Shown here: positions 6,367 to 14,001 of the stretch, one piece after another
How positions within the stretch are numbered: the stretch's first letter is position 1
How the letters are laid out: every line of letters starts with the position of its first letter
Source of the DNA: a virus
Length of the DNA stretch: 30,664 nt
Virus record (IMG/VR): IMGVR_UViG_3300034095_000605
Coordinates: 1 to 30,664 of that record
Direction: 5' to 3' (one strand)
Translations under genes and position numbers: made by a program
Notes under the pieces: generated by a model
The model's database searches: none
The model's input: the letters and a program-made list of their open reading frames with translations, nothing else
Told to the model about the DNA's origin: nothing

Positions 6367-6572
6367 TCTTCAATTCCGAAATATTCTTCTATCTCTTTCA
6401 TCGCAGCGACTCCTACCATGCCTGATACTTTTTTGTCAACAATGTCGAGGCATTTAATAACAATCAACCGGGCGAACACCTCTAAGTCTGGTTGTGGGAA
6501 CGGGATTTCATTACCTAGCCTGTCGTATTTTCTAGTTGCTTCTTCAGCAAGCAGTTTAATTTGTTCGTTCAT
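6363..6572 (-). CDS. Paralogous phage protein (MNxxIK...VEE family), member 2
   Basis: A 69-aa shortened member of the family: MNEQIKLLAEEAT at the start, FARLIVIKCLDIV in the middle and EIEEYFGIEE at the end. The variable central insertion of its neighbours is reduced. It overlaps the downstream paralogue by ATGA. No strong ribosome binding site precedes it. Confidence 0.65.
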   Translation of the reverse strand: MNEQIKLLAEEATRKYDRLGNEIPFPQPDLEVFARLIVIKCLDIVDKKVSGMVGVAAMKEIEEYFGIEE

Positions 6573-6604
6573 GTTATATCTGCTAGGATGTTTAGTAAAG
6601 TCGT

Positions 6605-7165
6605 TTATTCATTTTCTTTTTCGTTACTATGGGCTGCACATACTGTTTTAATCCAACCGCCACTAGTTTGCTCACCGGGAGCTCCGCATTCTTCACAAGT
6701 AACCCCACTCATGCTTTCTGCCATACGGACCATTCCGTCAATAATATCATCGCCACCTGTGTAGTAGAAGCGTAGTGTGCCAAACTTTTCTTTAACTTGA
6801 TCTAGTGTAACTTGTGGAATCGGTTCAGGCACTTGTCTACTGTCTCCGGCAATAATTTCCGCAAGCCGTTTTTCTTTGTACTCTGGATTGATAACACTTT
6901 TCATTTCTTCTTCAAACAGATCAAAATTGCCCCCTCTGGCTTGTGTAGCCATATTGTTATAATCTATGGCCCACTTACGCTGTTTCTCTTGCCAATCAAG
7001 ATGATGTTGGATATTGCCCATAAGTTGATCCAATATATTGAACCATCCCGGACCAACCGCTATACCAAACGAAAGACAAGATTCCATTGGAGATTTATTG
7101 CGGTTGATCATCATCTTTGGATACTTCTCGCATAGAAAAGTATCTTGCTCGCTAGTTGTCATCAT
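6605..7165 (-). CDS. Conserved phage protein with Cys-rich C-terminal element
   Basis: The start at 7165 has AAGGA 8-9 bp upstream and follows the promoter at 7190-7218; an in-frame ATG at 7198 lies in the promoter and is rejected. The 186-aa product has LCEKYPKMM, then SCLSFGIAVGPGWFNIL, QVKEKFGTLRFYYTGGD and a C-terminal TCEECGAPGE...VCAAH that could bind zinc. This is a known-looking phage hypothetical family. Its first 26-bp conserved stretch (7109-7134) is duplicated exactly at 8013-8038 beyond the homing endonuclease, so its 5' end seems to have been rebuilt. Confidence 0.75.
   Translation of the reverse strand: MMTTSEQDTFLCEKYPKMMINRNKSPMESCLSFGIAVGPGWFNILDQLMGNIQHHLDWQEKQRKWAIDYNNMATQARGGNFDLFEEEMKSVINPEYKEKRLAEIIAGDSRQVPEPIPQVTLDQVKEKFGTLRFYYTGGDDIIDGMVRMAESMSGVTCEECGAPGEQTSGGWIKTVCAAHSNEKENE
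7109..7134 (-). repeat. 26-bp direct repeat, copy 1 (inside the 186-aa gene)
   Basis: Identical to 8013-8038. It encodes MREKYPKMM-type residues (CEKYPKMM) of the 186-aa gene near its N-terminus. With its partner it brackets the homing endonuclease gene and the promoter at 7190-7218. Confidence 0.9.
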
Positions 7166-7189
7166 TTCAAAAATCCTTAATATGCATCT

Positions 7190-7218
7190 ATTATACAACA
7201 GATCAGTATAAAAATCAA
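7190..7218 (-). promoter_or_regulatory. Sigma70-type promoter for the 186-aa gene
   Basis: TTGATT (7213-7218), 17 bp, TATAAT (7190-7195) on the minus strand, with about 18 nt of leader to the ATG at 7165. It lies between the homing endonuclease gene and the gene it serves. Confidence 0.8.
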
Positions 7219-7234
7219 ATAATTTGGGTAACGG

Positions 7235-7242
7235 ACTAAATA
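7235..7242 (+). promoter_or_regulatory. Late-promoter-like motif ACTAAATA upstream of the homing endonuclease
   Basis: The nine bases GACTAAATA (7234-7242) are the same as those before the 3738 gene. They lie 68 bp upstream of the homing endonuclease start. Weak evidence from motif sharing only. Confidence 0.3.
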
Positions 7243-7309
7243 GAAGTGAGAGCCACGAAACACGAATTTCTGCCCTCTCTAATGCTATTCATTGAAAAGG
7301 AGCACCAGC

Positions 7310-8011
7310 ATGACTATTTATTACCTCATGGTAAAGACCCACAAAATAACCGGTCTAAAATATCTCTGTCAGACAAAAAGAAAAGATCCACACTCCTATC
7401 TTGGGTCAGGTGTGTACTGGAGGAAGCATTTGAATAAACACGGAAAAACTATTTCTACTGAAATCATCTGCGAATGCCAAACAAAGGCCGAAATAAAAGA
7501 AAGAGGGCTATATTTCAGTGAGTTATGGGATATAGTAGAAAGTAAAGATTGGGCCAATTTGATGCCTGAGACCGGAAATGGTGGAAGGACAACGAAAGTT
7601 GTATGGAACAAAGGTAAAAAATTAGGTCCTAGGCCCGCCGACGTAAAAGATAAGCAGCGCGGAGTGAACAATCATTTCTTCAAAAAGACTCACTCGGAAA
7701 AAACTAAAGCACTAATGAAGAAAAATTCACCGGATAAATCAGGAAGCAACGGTCCTAACTGGAGAGGTGGACCCGAGTTTCATAAAAACAAAAAGAAGTT
7801 CACGAATGAGGCAGACCGACAACACGCCCAATCCATCAGGATGTTAGAAACTAACCCAATGTCAGATCCTAAAATAAGGCAGAAACATCTTGACAGTGTT
7901 AGAAATCGTCCCGTGTTTGTTTGCCAACATTGCGGGGTTTCAATGGTCAAAGCCGGGTTAGTGGTTCATCAAATGGCATTAGCCCGAAAAGGTATTTTGA
8001 TTGGAGAGTGA
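7310..8011 (+). CDS. GIY-YIG homing endonuclease with NUMOD3-like region
   Basis: The start at 7310 has AAAAGGAG 7 bp upstream; an in-frame ATG at 7292 lacks this. The 233-aa product begins MTIYYLMVKTHKITGLKYL, followed by YLGSGVYWRKHLNKHG and LYFSELWDIV, the pattern of Seg/Mob-type phage GIY-YIG nucleases. A KTHSEKTKALMKK segment resembles the NUMOD3 DNA-binding motif, and the C-terminus has CQHCGVS...H, a possible zinc element. It cuts specific sites to copy itself into related genomes. It is antisense to both neighbours and lies between the two 26-bp repeats. Confidence 0.88.
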   Translation: MTIYYLMVKTHKITGLKYLCQTKRKDPHSYLGSGVYWRKHLNKHGKTISTEIICECQTKAEIKERGLYFSELWDIVESKDWANLMPETGNGGRTTKVVWNKGKKLGPRPADVKDKQRGVNNHFFKKTHSEKTKALMKKNSPDKSGSNGPNWRGGPEFHKNKKKFTNEADRQHAQSIRMLETNPMSDPKIRQKHLDSVRNRPVFVCQHCGVSMVKAGLVVHQMALARKGILIGE

Positions 8012-8012
8012 C

Positions 8013-8038
8013 CATCATCTTTGGATACTTCTCGCATA
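8013..8038 (-). repeat. 26-bp direct repeat, copy 2 (2 bp after the homing endonuclease stop)
   Basis: Exact copy of 7109-7134, starting two bases after the TGA of the homing endonuclease gene. It lies in the truncated gene remnant at 8013-8063. Confidence 0.9.
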
Positions 8039-8063
8039 ATAGTGTATCTAATTCTTGTTTCAT
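8013..8063 (-). pseudogene. Displaced 5' end of the 186-aa gene
   Basis: From an ATG at 8063, which overlaps the upstream stop as ATGA, 17 codons read MKQELDTLLCEKYPKMM. This matches MTTSEQDTFLCEKYPKMM at the start of the 186-aa gene. After this point the frame enters the antisense strand of the homing endonuclease and stops soon. It is best explained as the original gene start, cut off by insertion of the endonuclease. Confidence 0.7.
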
Positions 8064-8308
8064 TCTTCAACTCCAAAATGTTCTTTAATTTGATCAATAC
8101 CTTGATCTACGGCATCATGCCAAGTACTTGAGTATTCTTGATTATTCATAGTCTGCCACGAGTGCATTTCATTCAGAATAGCACAACATTCACCTACAAT
8201 CAACTTGGTGAACTCTCTCATTTGATCAAAAGTATACCCGTGCATATCTCCTTGTTCAGGATCATACCCTAACCATTCTTGCGCCGGAAATTTAATTTGG
8301 TTGTTCAT
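8060..8308 (-). CDS. Paralogous phage protein (MNxxIK...VEE family), member 3
   Basis: The start at 8308 is preceded by GGAGG and overlaps the TGA of the 39-aa gene (ATGA); a longer frame to 8359 duplicates that gene in another frame. The 82-aa product begins MNNQIKFPAQEWLG, has FTKLIVGECCAIL in the centre and ends DQIKEHFGVEE, as in the paralogues at 6100-6572. The central insertion differs. Function unknown. Confidence 0.7.
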   Translation of the reverse strand: MNNQIKFPAQEWLGYDPEQGDMHGYTFDQMREFTKLIVGECCAILNEMHSWQTMNNQEYSSTWHDAVDQGIDQIKEHFGVEE

Positions 8309-8424
8309 ACCACCTCCACTACACGATATTGACTGTGCGGGTAATTCTTCATAAGCCATTCAATCATACCTTCTTCATAAGGAAGAAATACACTATTGAA
8401 TTTGTTGGTTATACACTTTTGCAT
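8305..8424 (-). CDS. Small hypothetical protein, 39 aa
   Basis: A short gene found by eye, with AAAGGATTGATC before the ATG and a stop overlapping the next start (ATGA). The product reads MQKCITNKFNSVFLPYEEGM and continues with a helical, charged tail. The upstream gene stops 3 bp before its ATG. The ribosome binding site and overlaps on both sides support it being real; function unknown. Confidence 0.6.
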   Translation of the reverse strand: MQKCITNKFNSVFLPYEEGMIEWLMKNYPHSQYRVVEVV

Positions 8425-8426
8425 GA

Positions 8427-8891
8427 TCAATCCTTTGTTAATTCAGCAACTAATAAGAAATGATCGTATGCTTTCTTAACTGCTGGATTAGAGTATAACA
8501 CATCTGCTTCCTTTTGTAAAGCCTTTATAGCTACTTGGGCAATATCATGTGCGCTTGAATGGCTCAATGAGCAAAGTTCATCACCAAACTCTTTGGCCAA
8601 TTTCTTCCATGCTCGTTGTTGTCCTTTGGTAACAGGAGTTTGTTGTGGACGCATTTCACTGGCCACACGTATAGCATGAGTAATCGCATCCTCTGCTACG
8701 CGGCCAGCTGCAATCATTGCTGCATAGTTAGGGTCGATGTTGTACCTGCGACTCTGCCCTCCCGGATAGCACATCACAAGATGATTACCTTTTGGAAAAC
8801 TATCAATGTATTCACTGTCATATTCAGCAACAGGTTTGTAAATTACCCTGCCCGCATTAGATAGTAGTTTTTCGTAGTAAATCTTTTTCAT
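8427..8891 (-). CDS. Conserved phage hypothetical protein, 154 aa
   Basis: A helical 154-aa protein with YDSEYIDSFPKGNHLVMCYPG, an IDPNYAAMIAAGRVAEDAI segment and a VTKGQQRAWKKLAKEFG segment. I recognise this arrangement from conserved proteins of large T4-like phages. It has no membrane segment or catalytic motif. It is in the middle of the minus-strand operon between the 279-aa gene and the 39-aa gene. Confidence 0.75.
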   Translation of the reverse strand: MKKIYYEKLLSNAGRVIYKPVAEYDSEYIDSFPKGNHLVMCYPGGQSRRYNIDPNYAAMIAAGRVAEDAITHAIRVASEMRPQQTPVTKGQQRAWKKLAKEFGDELCSLSHSSAHDIAQVAIKALQKEADVLYSNPAVKKAYDHFLLVAELTKD

Positions 8892-8892
8892 A

Positions 8893-9732
8893 TCATGTCC
8901 ACAAACTTTGCCTGATCTTAATTAAGCGAATCAGCATTTCTGTATCTTCTTTTTCATAGGCTTTTTCAATCTTGGATAATAGTTTCATGGCCTTGTTGCT
9001 TGCTTTTTTACTAGCAGGATCTTTTGAATTCATCCCAATCCAGTGATCACCATGTTCATTCCGCAAACTATCACAGTAAGCACTCCACCCACTTGCATCA
9101 TGTGGATCGGGACGATTGCGATAGGTAACTGTCCACCAAGTATAAAGTTCTTTCAGTTCCTTGGCCCTAATTGCTTGACTAGTAAGTACTGCCTCACCTT
9201 TCTTATCTTCATCCAAGAATTCTTCATTAGTAAGTGTCATTTCCCAATCAAGATGATCTAGCCCAGCTTGTGGACAGCGCCACACCCTCCAACGCCACCA
9301 ACCACTGGCCCAGAATGGAGGATTGTACTTAGCGCGGGCTGTTTTATCACCCCAGGCAATGTGTGACCATGCTTGTTCAATTTCAACAAAGTCTACCAGT
9401 TCGTTAAACAAGCAAGGAAGAAACCGATTACCAACATCGCACCAATCACCAGGCTTAATATCACGCGCATGGGCAGTAAGACTGTGGGTACGACTAACCC
9501 AGCGATTATTGATGTAATACTTGATGCTGTATAAACTTCTAATAGGCCAAGTGACAAAATCTTGGATATCACCAAGGGCTTCTTCAGCTACCCAATAGCG
9601 GAAGTTATGTTTCATTTGAGCCCGAGTTGTCCATTCATTCCATTCTTCGGCTGTGCCTGCTTTAAGTTTGTTAGTGCCTCGAATCCAATCAGCGAGTGGA
9701 CCGCAAGACCAATAGTGTGTGTGCTGTGCCAT
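8893..9732 (-). CDS. Conserved Trp-rich phage protein, 279 aa
   Basis: A Trp-rich soluble protein with FRYWVAEEALGDIQDFV, YINNRWVSRTHSL, and PCLFNELVDFVEIEQAW. This family is widespread in large phages and has no established function that I can name. A GGAGAATAA ribosome binding site is placed just before the ATG, and it follows the 77-aa gene at once (TAA-ATG). The C-terminal part is helical and charged. Confidence 0.8.
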   Translation of the reverse strand: MAQHTHYWSCGPLADWIRGTNKLKAGTAEEWNEWTTRAQMKHNFRYWVAEEALGDIQDFVTWPIRSLYSIKYYINNRWVSRTHSLTAHARDIKPGDWCDVGNRFLPCLFNELVDFVEIEQAWSHIAWGDKTARAKYNPPFWASGWWRWRVWRCPQAGLDHLDWEMTLTNEEFLDEDKKGEAVLTSQAIRAKELKELYTWWTVTYRNRPDPHDASGWSAYCDSLRNEHGDHWIGMNSKDPASKKASNKAMKLLSKIEKAYEKEDTEMLIRLIKIRQSLWT

Positions 9733-9966
9733 TTATTCTCCTAGTTTTTCCCATACCCATTCAGACTCTTTCATGTGTGCTACTGGTTTCAACCATCCAT
9801 TACTAATGCAGTCAGATATAATTTGCTTATAATTTTCAGGACACGCTCTGTTAATTTCAAAACTAGCCCTAGGAATATTAACAAAACCCTTTTTATCAAT
9901 CATAGTAAACTCTGGATCACTGCATCGTATTGTCTTAATGCGAAAAGATGATTCAGCTATCTTCAT
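9733..9966 (-). CDS. Conserved phage hypothetical protein, 77 aa
   Basis: A small protein with RACPENYKQIISDCISNGWLKPV and a MKESEWVWEKL tail, resembling a conserved phage family of unknown role. It overlaps the 3' end of the 5'-3' exonuclease gene by ATGA, so it is probably translated together with it. Confidence 0.7.
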   Translation of the reverse strand: MKIAESSFRIKTIRCSDPEFTMIDKKGFVNIPRASFEINRACPENYKQIISDCISNGWLKPVAHMKESEWVWEKLGE

Positions 9967-10958
9967 TTCAAAATACCCTCATAAGGACTGTTAAGCCATT
10001 TTGCATAAGTCTCAGCATTTGTACTAATTTTAGCCAAATCGTATTTACCACAAAACTTCAGAAAGTGAATACCAACTTGCGGAATAGTAGTTGTACGAAC
10101 ACCCTCACGAATATGTGTGTCTACTGATAGTTTAACATCATCGGGCTGTGCTGTCAAGTCTATGAGTACCCGATTACGTTCATAATCATCACGAACCCTA
10201 CGCTCAACCCCCTCATGATCGGTCCATCGTTGTAACATCATGTTATTCCAATCAAATCCTTGCTTATTACGATCGGCATATGCTTCAATCAATCCAGCTT
10301 TCTTTTGTGTACCCTTTTCTCTTACACCCGGATAAGCCGAAAACACATTGTCAGTGGCATCACCCCTCATGGTCTTCTTGAACAGCAGATATTGTGGATC
10401 CTCTAGTAGTTTAATATTCTTTTCTTTATCCTTTACAGGTTTACCCTTGTCATCAAAATATCCTTCAAGTGTGATTAGATGCCCTGCTACACCGTTATAC
10501 TGTTTTACCTTGGGAGTGATAAGTTGCAAATAATCAGTATCGCTACTGATAATAAAATGTTCATCATCAGGATGCAAGTGAATGAATCTTGCTATGAGAT
10601 CATCAGCCTCAGCTTTTGGATCACGCAGAACACTAACATTAGTTTTCTCTTTCAAGTAAGTAGTGAATGCTTCGTAGGTTTCCCAAAACATTTTGTTCTC
10701 ATCAGCCTCAGCTACTGTCTGAGTCAATGTATCTACTACGCGGTTCTTCTTGTACGGAGCATAGAAGTTTTTGCGCCAGCTTTTCCCCTCCAAGCAGAAG
10801 ACCACATGATCCACATTAAACTTGCGAACGATTTGATTAGTGCTAGCCAAGGTAAGATGAAGGGCCATTCCTATTTTCTCCTCAACCGTACTACTGCGTG
10901 AGGCAATGTGCCGGGCACGAAAAAATGTATTTGCGGTATCGATCAGGGCGTATTTCAT
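9963..10958 (-). CDS. 5'-3' exonuclease (FEN / T4 RNase H-type)
   Basis: The 331-aa protein starts MKYALIDTANTFFRARH, the first metal-binding strand of flap endonucleases, and has AEADDLIARF, SSDTDYLQL and MRGDATDNVFSAYPGV, the acidic cluster and helix-3-turn-helix region of the FEN family. In T4 the equivalent enzyme removes RNA primers and flaps from lagging strands. Length agrees with T4 RNase H (305 aa). The promoter at 10969-10997 lies so close that the predicted RNA has only about 4 nt before the ATG, and there is no Shine-Dalgarno site. The canonical N-terminus argues against a later start. Confidence 0.9.
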   Translation of the reverse strand: MKYALIDTANTFFRARHIASRSSTVEEKIGMALHLTLASTNQIVRKFNVDHVVFCLEGKSWRKNFYAPYKKNRVVDTLTQTVAEADENKMFWETYEAFTTYLKEKTNVSVLRDPKAEADDLIARFIHLHPDDEHFIISSDTDYLQLITPKVKQYNGVAGHLITLEGYFDDKGKPVKDKEKNIKLLEDPQYLLFKKTMRGDATDNVFSAYPGVREKGTQKKAGLIEAYADRNKQGFDWNNMMLQRWTDHEGVERRVRDDYERNRVLIDLTAQPDDVKLSVDTHIREGVRTTTIPQVGIHFLKFCGKYDLAKISTNAETYAKWLNSPYEGILK

Positions 10959-10968
10959 ATGTGTGTGT

Positions 10969-10997
10969 ATTATATATTACTATGTAGATATTGTCAA
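10969..10997 (-). promoter_or_regulatory. Consensus sigma70-type promoter for the 5'-3' exonuclease
   Basis: TTGACA (10992-10997), 17 bp, TATAAT (10969-10974) on the minus strand: a perfect consensus. The ATG is only 10 bp beyond the -10 box, which predicts a leaderless or near-leaderless transcript. Confidence 0.92.
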
Positions 10998-11003
10998 ACT
11001 ATA

Positions 11004-12980
11004 TTAATCACCGTTTACCCGCTTACCATTTTGATCATATTTATTTAGGTAATCCTCATTGATTGAGGTTTTCAACGCATCGCTGACTCCATCACGGGAA
11101 TATAAATTTTCTGGACGATTGTCATCACGCTTACCATTAAGATGATCACATTTCAACTGTCTTTTCCAATGCATATTGAATTCATCATCAGTCAATTTAC
11201 GCTTCAATTTACGCAGCGCCAGATCATCTGCTTGTACGCGCCCAATAAGTTTACAGAAGGTAACTCCCTTATCATCAACTAATCCCAAGTCAGTGCAATG
11301 TTGGCAATAGTCTTTCTTGTTCATTTTATTTTGTGAACCCGGATCATAACCCTGATCAAAGTGAGGCTTAATCACTTTAGTTACATTATTCTTTTCAACG
11401 GGCACATGAGTGCGAATGATGTTCAGATACAAGTCTAACCCTTCATTAGGGGTGTGCATGTTTTGCCGGAACTGATCAAACGCAACATCTAGCAATGATG
11501 AATCATTGGGAATGACAATTTTAACAGTATTAACAAACACTACATACTTTGCCAACAGAATTTTTTGTTCAAGTGACACCTCCAATTCAGCAATTTGTCG
11601 TGCTTTGTCGGTGTGATCATATACTCCGCACAATAAACGCTTTGCTCTTGCCATTGTTTGCAATTGCATCAAGCAAACATTCTTTGCGCTAGGATAACCC
11701 AAGAATGAAATTTGTTTCAGTCTAGGGATATCCCAACCCATATTACCTTGCATAACCACACCTAGCAAAAACGGATCTATAATATTAGATTTGTTATTAG
11801 CCAAATCAATAATGTCATACGCATCATTGCAGTTATTATATTGATTATGGCTTGTTTTAAAATACACTTTTTCGTCTGATGTAACAATACCAATATCTGC
11901 TTGCAATGATTTAGCAAAATTTATGAAATTATTCTTCCGACCACGAGTTTTATACAATGGAATAGACTTACCGGCATCATAACGCCCAAATTTAAAAAAC
12001 GCACCGGGAATAATTTGAACAATGTCAATTTCCATTGCCTTTTTCCAAGTTTCTACATCAATGTCATTGAAAAATTTATCACACTTTTCAACAGTCACTT
12101 CATAAGTCAACTTTGACAATTCATATGTATTCAACAATTCACTCCGGTAAGTAGATGAATTGACATATGGTTTAATAGGTGTCATTTCTGCAAACACACT
12201 AGTATTTTTATACTCAGGCATAGGGGACAACGATTTAAACACCTTAGCACCCAATGTAGTTCCGCCTTGCTGACTTACAGTAGCAGTACCGGTATAACCT
12301 AAGACACGCGATCCGGCAACTGCCATACCATTTATAGTAGGCAACCACTTGGGGTCAAAGTTTTTGTTATTACGACCTTGATCATAAAAGATTGTAGTAG
12401 CATCAATTGTACCCATACCAAAGTGAATTTCATCAACAAAAATATATTGAGGGACTCCTATATTTTTAGGAATAGCCGGATCACGATAGCTTCCCCAGAT
12501 ACGGCCGAGCCACTGAGTAGACACAAACCAAACATCAACTACATTTTCCGGTGTTAGTTCATGTAGTTCCCATGACTTTTTAATTTCATCCTTGCAGCGG
12601 GCACGAATCGTTTTGATTTTACCATCATCACACTGAATACGCCTTTCATTCCACTCTGCGTGAAACTTATGGTAAGGACCAGATACACACCCACTATCAG
12701 GTGATGTGAACACGATAGTTTTCACTGACGAATCACGCTGGATCACAGATGGGATTGTGATTTTAGTAATCACAGTAGATTTGCCTGCGTTAGTCCCTGC
12801 AGGTATGATTGTAATACGATTGTCGTTAGCTAGTTCAGAATCGGCAATAGAAGTAAAAAGATTGTCGTGCAAATATTTCTTTTGCAGCGGCCGCATAAAA
12901 TCTAAATCAATCTTCTTTGTTGCAGTTGACAATTTGATTATGTTTGTATTTGTGTTTGTGTTTGGAAACAAATGGCTCAT
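11004..12980 (-). CDS. SF2 helicase/ATPase fused to a C-terminal HNH domain
   Basis: The 658-aa protein has Walker A AGTNAGKST (61-69), Walker B DEIH (183-186), motif III TGTA (230-233) and an arginine motif QTMARAKR (441-448), the order of a superfamily 2 helicase. The C-terminal 100 residues hold YCQHC (558-562) and CDHLNGKRDDNRPENL (611-626), an HNH_3-type nuclease motif. T4-like phages carry SF2 helicases such as UvsW (branch migration) but without HNH; this is a different architecture. It could be a restriction-type or homing ATPase-nuclease. It has its own promoter and ends just before the exonuclease promoter. Confidence 0.82.
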   Translation of the reverse strand: MSHLFPNTNTNTNIIKLSTATKKIDLDFMRPLQKKYLHDNLFTSIADSELANDNRITIIPAGTNAGKSTVITKITIPSVIQRDSSVKTIVFTSPDSGCVSGPYHKFHAEWNERRIQCDDGKIKTIRARCKDEIKKSWELHELTPENVVDVWFVSTQWLGRIWGSYRDPAIPKNIGVPQYIFVDEIHFGMGTIDATTIFYDQGRNNKNFDPKWLPTINGMAVAGSRVLGYTGTATVSQQGGTTLGAKVFKSLSPMPEYKNTSVFAEMTPIKPYVNSSTYRSELLNTYELSKLTYEVTVEKCDKFFNDIDVETWKKAMEIDIVQIIPGAFFKFGRYDAGKSIPLYKTRGRKNNFINFAKSLQADIGIVTSDEKVYFKTSHNQYNNCNDAYDIIDLANNKSNIIDPFLLGVVMQGNMGWDIPRLKQISFLGYPSAKNVCLMQLQTMARAKRLLCGVYDHTDKARQIAELEVSLEQKILLAKYVVFVNTVKIVIPNDSSLLDVAFDQFRQNMHTPNEGLDLYLNIIRTHVPVEKNNVTKVIKPHFDQGYDPGSQNKMNKKDYCQHCTDLGLVDDKGVTFCKLIGRVQADDLALRKLKRKLTDDEFNMHWKRQLKCDHLNGKRDDNRPENLYSRDGVSDALKTSINEDYLNKYDQNGKRVNGD

Positions 12981-13038
12981 ATAATTTTCCTACAGTTTAA
13001 AAATAAAGTATAAACACTGCTATTCATATTCAATATGC

Positions 13039-13067
13039 ATTATAGCATAGAATTCATTTATCGTCAA
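13039..13067 (-). promoter_or_regulatory. Sigma70-type promoter with extended -10 for the helicase-HNH gene
   Basis: TTGACG (13062-13067), 17 bp, TATAAT (13039-13044), with TG one base before the -10 box (extended -10). The leader is about 50 nt and the ribosome binding site AGGAAAA precedes the ATG at 12980. The -35 stands right after the stop of the upstream gene. Confidence 0.9.
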
Positions 13068-13070
13068 CCT

Positions 13071-13526
13071 TTAGCTGACTTCTGTACGCCCGTCACCCAA
13101 ATCCTTAGCACGGACCACTCTCATATCAGTAGCTTGTGCCCGATTCTCGGGATCGGCTTGCTGCTGTTCATATAGCTCTAATGCCACATTGCGGCAAACC
13201 GTCTGAAACCACCGATCGACTATGATAGTATCACTATCATCATCACGCATCTTATACCCTGCACGAATTAAATTTAATACAAATTTGTCATTAAAATCAA
13301 GTTCAAACGCACCGCTGTTAATATCGTACGGATCAATTTCCATCTTCAAAATATTAACATAGGGTAATCCCTCACTATCTGCTTTTGCCTTGTCAGATAT
13401 AATAGGTGCTTCTTTCTTTTCCTTAGGCTTGCGTGGTTTCTTTTCCTTGGTAGTCTTTGGCACCTCTGCTACTGGCTCTGGCTCTGGCTCTGGCTTTTTG
13501 CCAAATAGTTTATCAAATAATCCCAT
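13071..13526 (-). CDS. Conserved phage hypothetical protein, 151 aa
   Basis: The N-terminus is amphipathic (MGLFDKLFGKK) and is followed by a Glu-Pro repeat from a (CTGGCT)4 microsatellite and a Lys/Pro-rich linker. The folded C-terminal half reads VNILKMEIDPYDINSGAFELDFNDKFVLNLIRAGY and VDRWFQTVCRNVALELYEQQ, a pattern I recall from T4-like phages of aquatic bacteria. It could be membrane-associated through the N-terminal helix. Function unknown. Confidence 0.75.
   Translation of the reverse strand: MGLFDKLFGKKPEPEPEPVAEVPKTTKEKKPRKPKEKKEAPIISDKAKADSEGLPYVNILKMEIDPYDINSGAFELDFNDKFVLNLIRAGYKMRDDDSDTIIVDRWFQTVCRNVALELYEQQQADPENRAQATDMRVVRAKDLGDGRTEVS
13472..13495. repeat. Hexanucleotide microsatellite (CTGGCT)4
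   Basis: Four tandem CTGGCT units on the plus strand encode the EPEPEP stretch of the 151-aa protein on the minus strand. Copy number could vary by slippage without breaking the frame. Confidence 0.85.
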
Positions 13527-13527
13527 A

Positions 13528-14001
13528 TTAGTCCTCTTTTATTTCCATCCATGTATGATCGCCCATGTATTTAACTTGTGTGATATACTCATAAGATTCT
13601 GGTACACCGGTTGACCAATCATTGGGGCCAGTGTGTACTAGCAATGTCTTTTCTTTTCTCTTTTCCCAGACTAGCCAATACGTGTTCCCCATTACAATTT
13701 GAAATTGATATTCTGCGGCATGCACTGCATCTGTTACGTCTAGTCTACGTTTAATATCCAGTGCTTGTTTTTGCAACACATTCACAAGCTCCATGATACG
13801 ATCATATTCTTGCTGGGCATACATCCTAGCATGATTAATCATAATATCTTTTTGCTTAGTAACAGGAATCAAGTCAAACTTTGGACCTCCTGCTTCGGTA
13901 GGATACTCACTCACATTCCTGTTAAAGAAGTGAATTAAGTTTCCAGTGCTAGTACTATCGTAGCTATGCACACCGTTAGCAGAATTATTATCGTTTGGCA
14001 T
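13528..14001 (-). CDS. DUF2452-family protein
   Basis: The 157-aa product contains YPTEAGGPKFDLIPV, QKDIMINHARMYAQQEYDRI, a central coiled helix (LQKQALDIKRRLDVTDAV) and the C-terminal YWLVWEKRKEKTLL...GPNDWSTG. This matches my memory of the DUF2452 family, present in bacteria and large phages, with no known biochemical role. ATG at 14001 is used; a TTG at 14007 is in frame. The gene overlaps the 3' end of the UvdE gene and lacks a good ribosome binding site, so it is probably translated by coupling. Confidence 0.8.
   Translation of the reverse strand: MPNDNNSANGVHSYDSTSTGNLIHFFNRNVSEYPTEAGGPKFDLIPVTKQKDIMINHARMYAQQEYDRIMELVNVLQKQALDIKRRLDVTDAVHAAEYQFQIVMGNTYWLVWEKRKEKTLLVHTGPNDWSTGVPESYEYITQVKYMGDHTWMEIKED

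Noticed and set aside
7166-7198. N-terminal extension of the 186-aa protein starting at an ATG at 7198
   Set aside because: It begins inside the TATAAT box and lacks a ribosome binding site, while the ATG at 7165 has AAGGA upstream.
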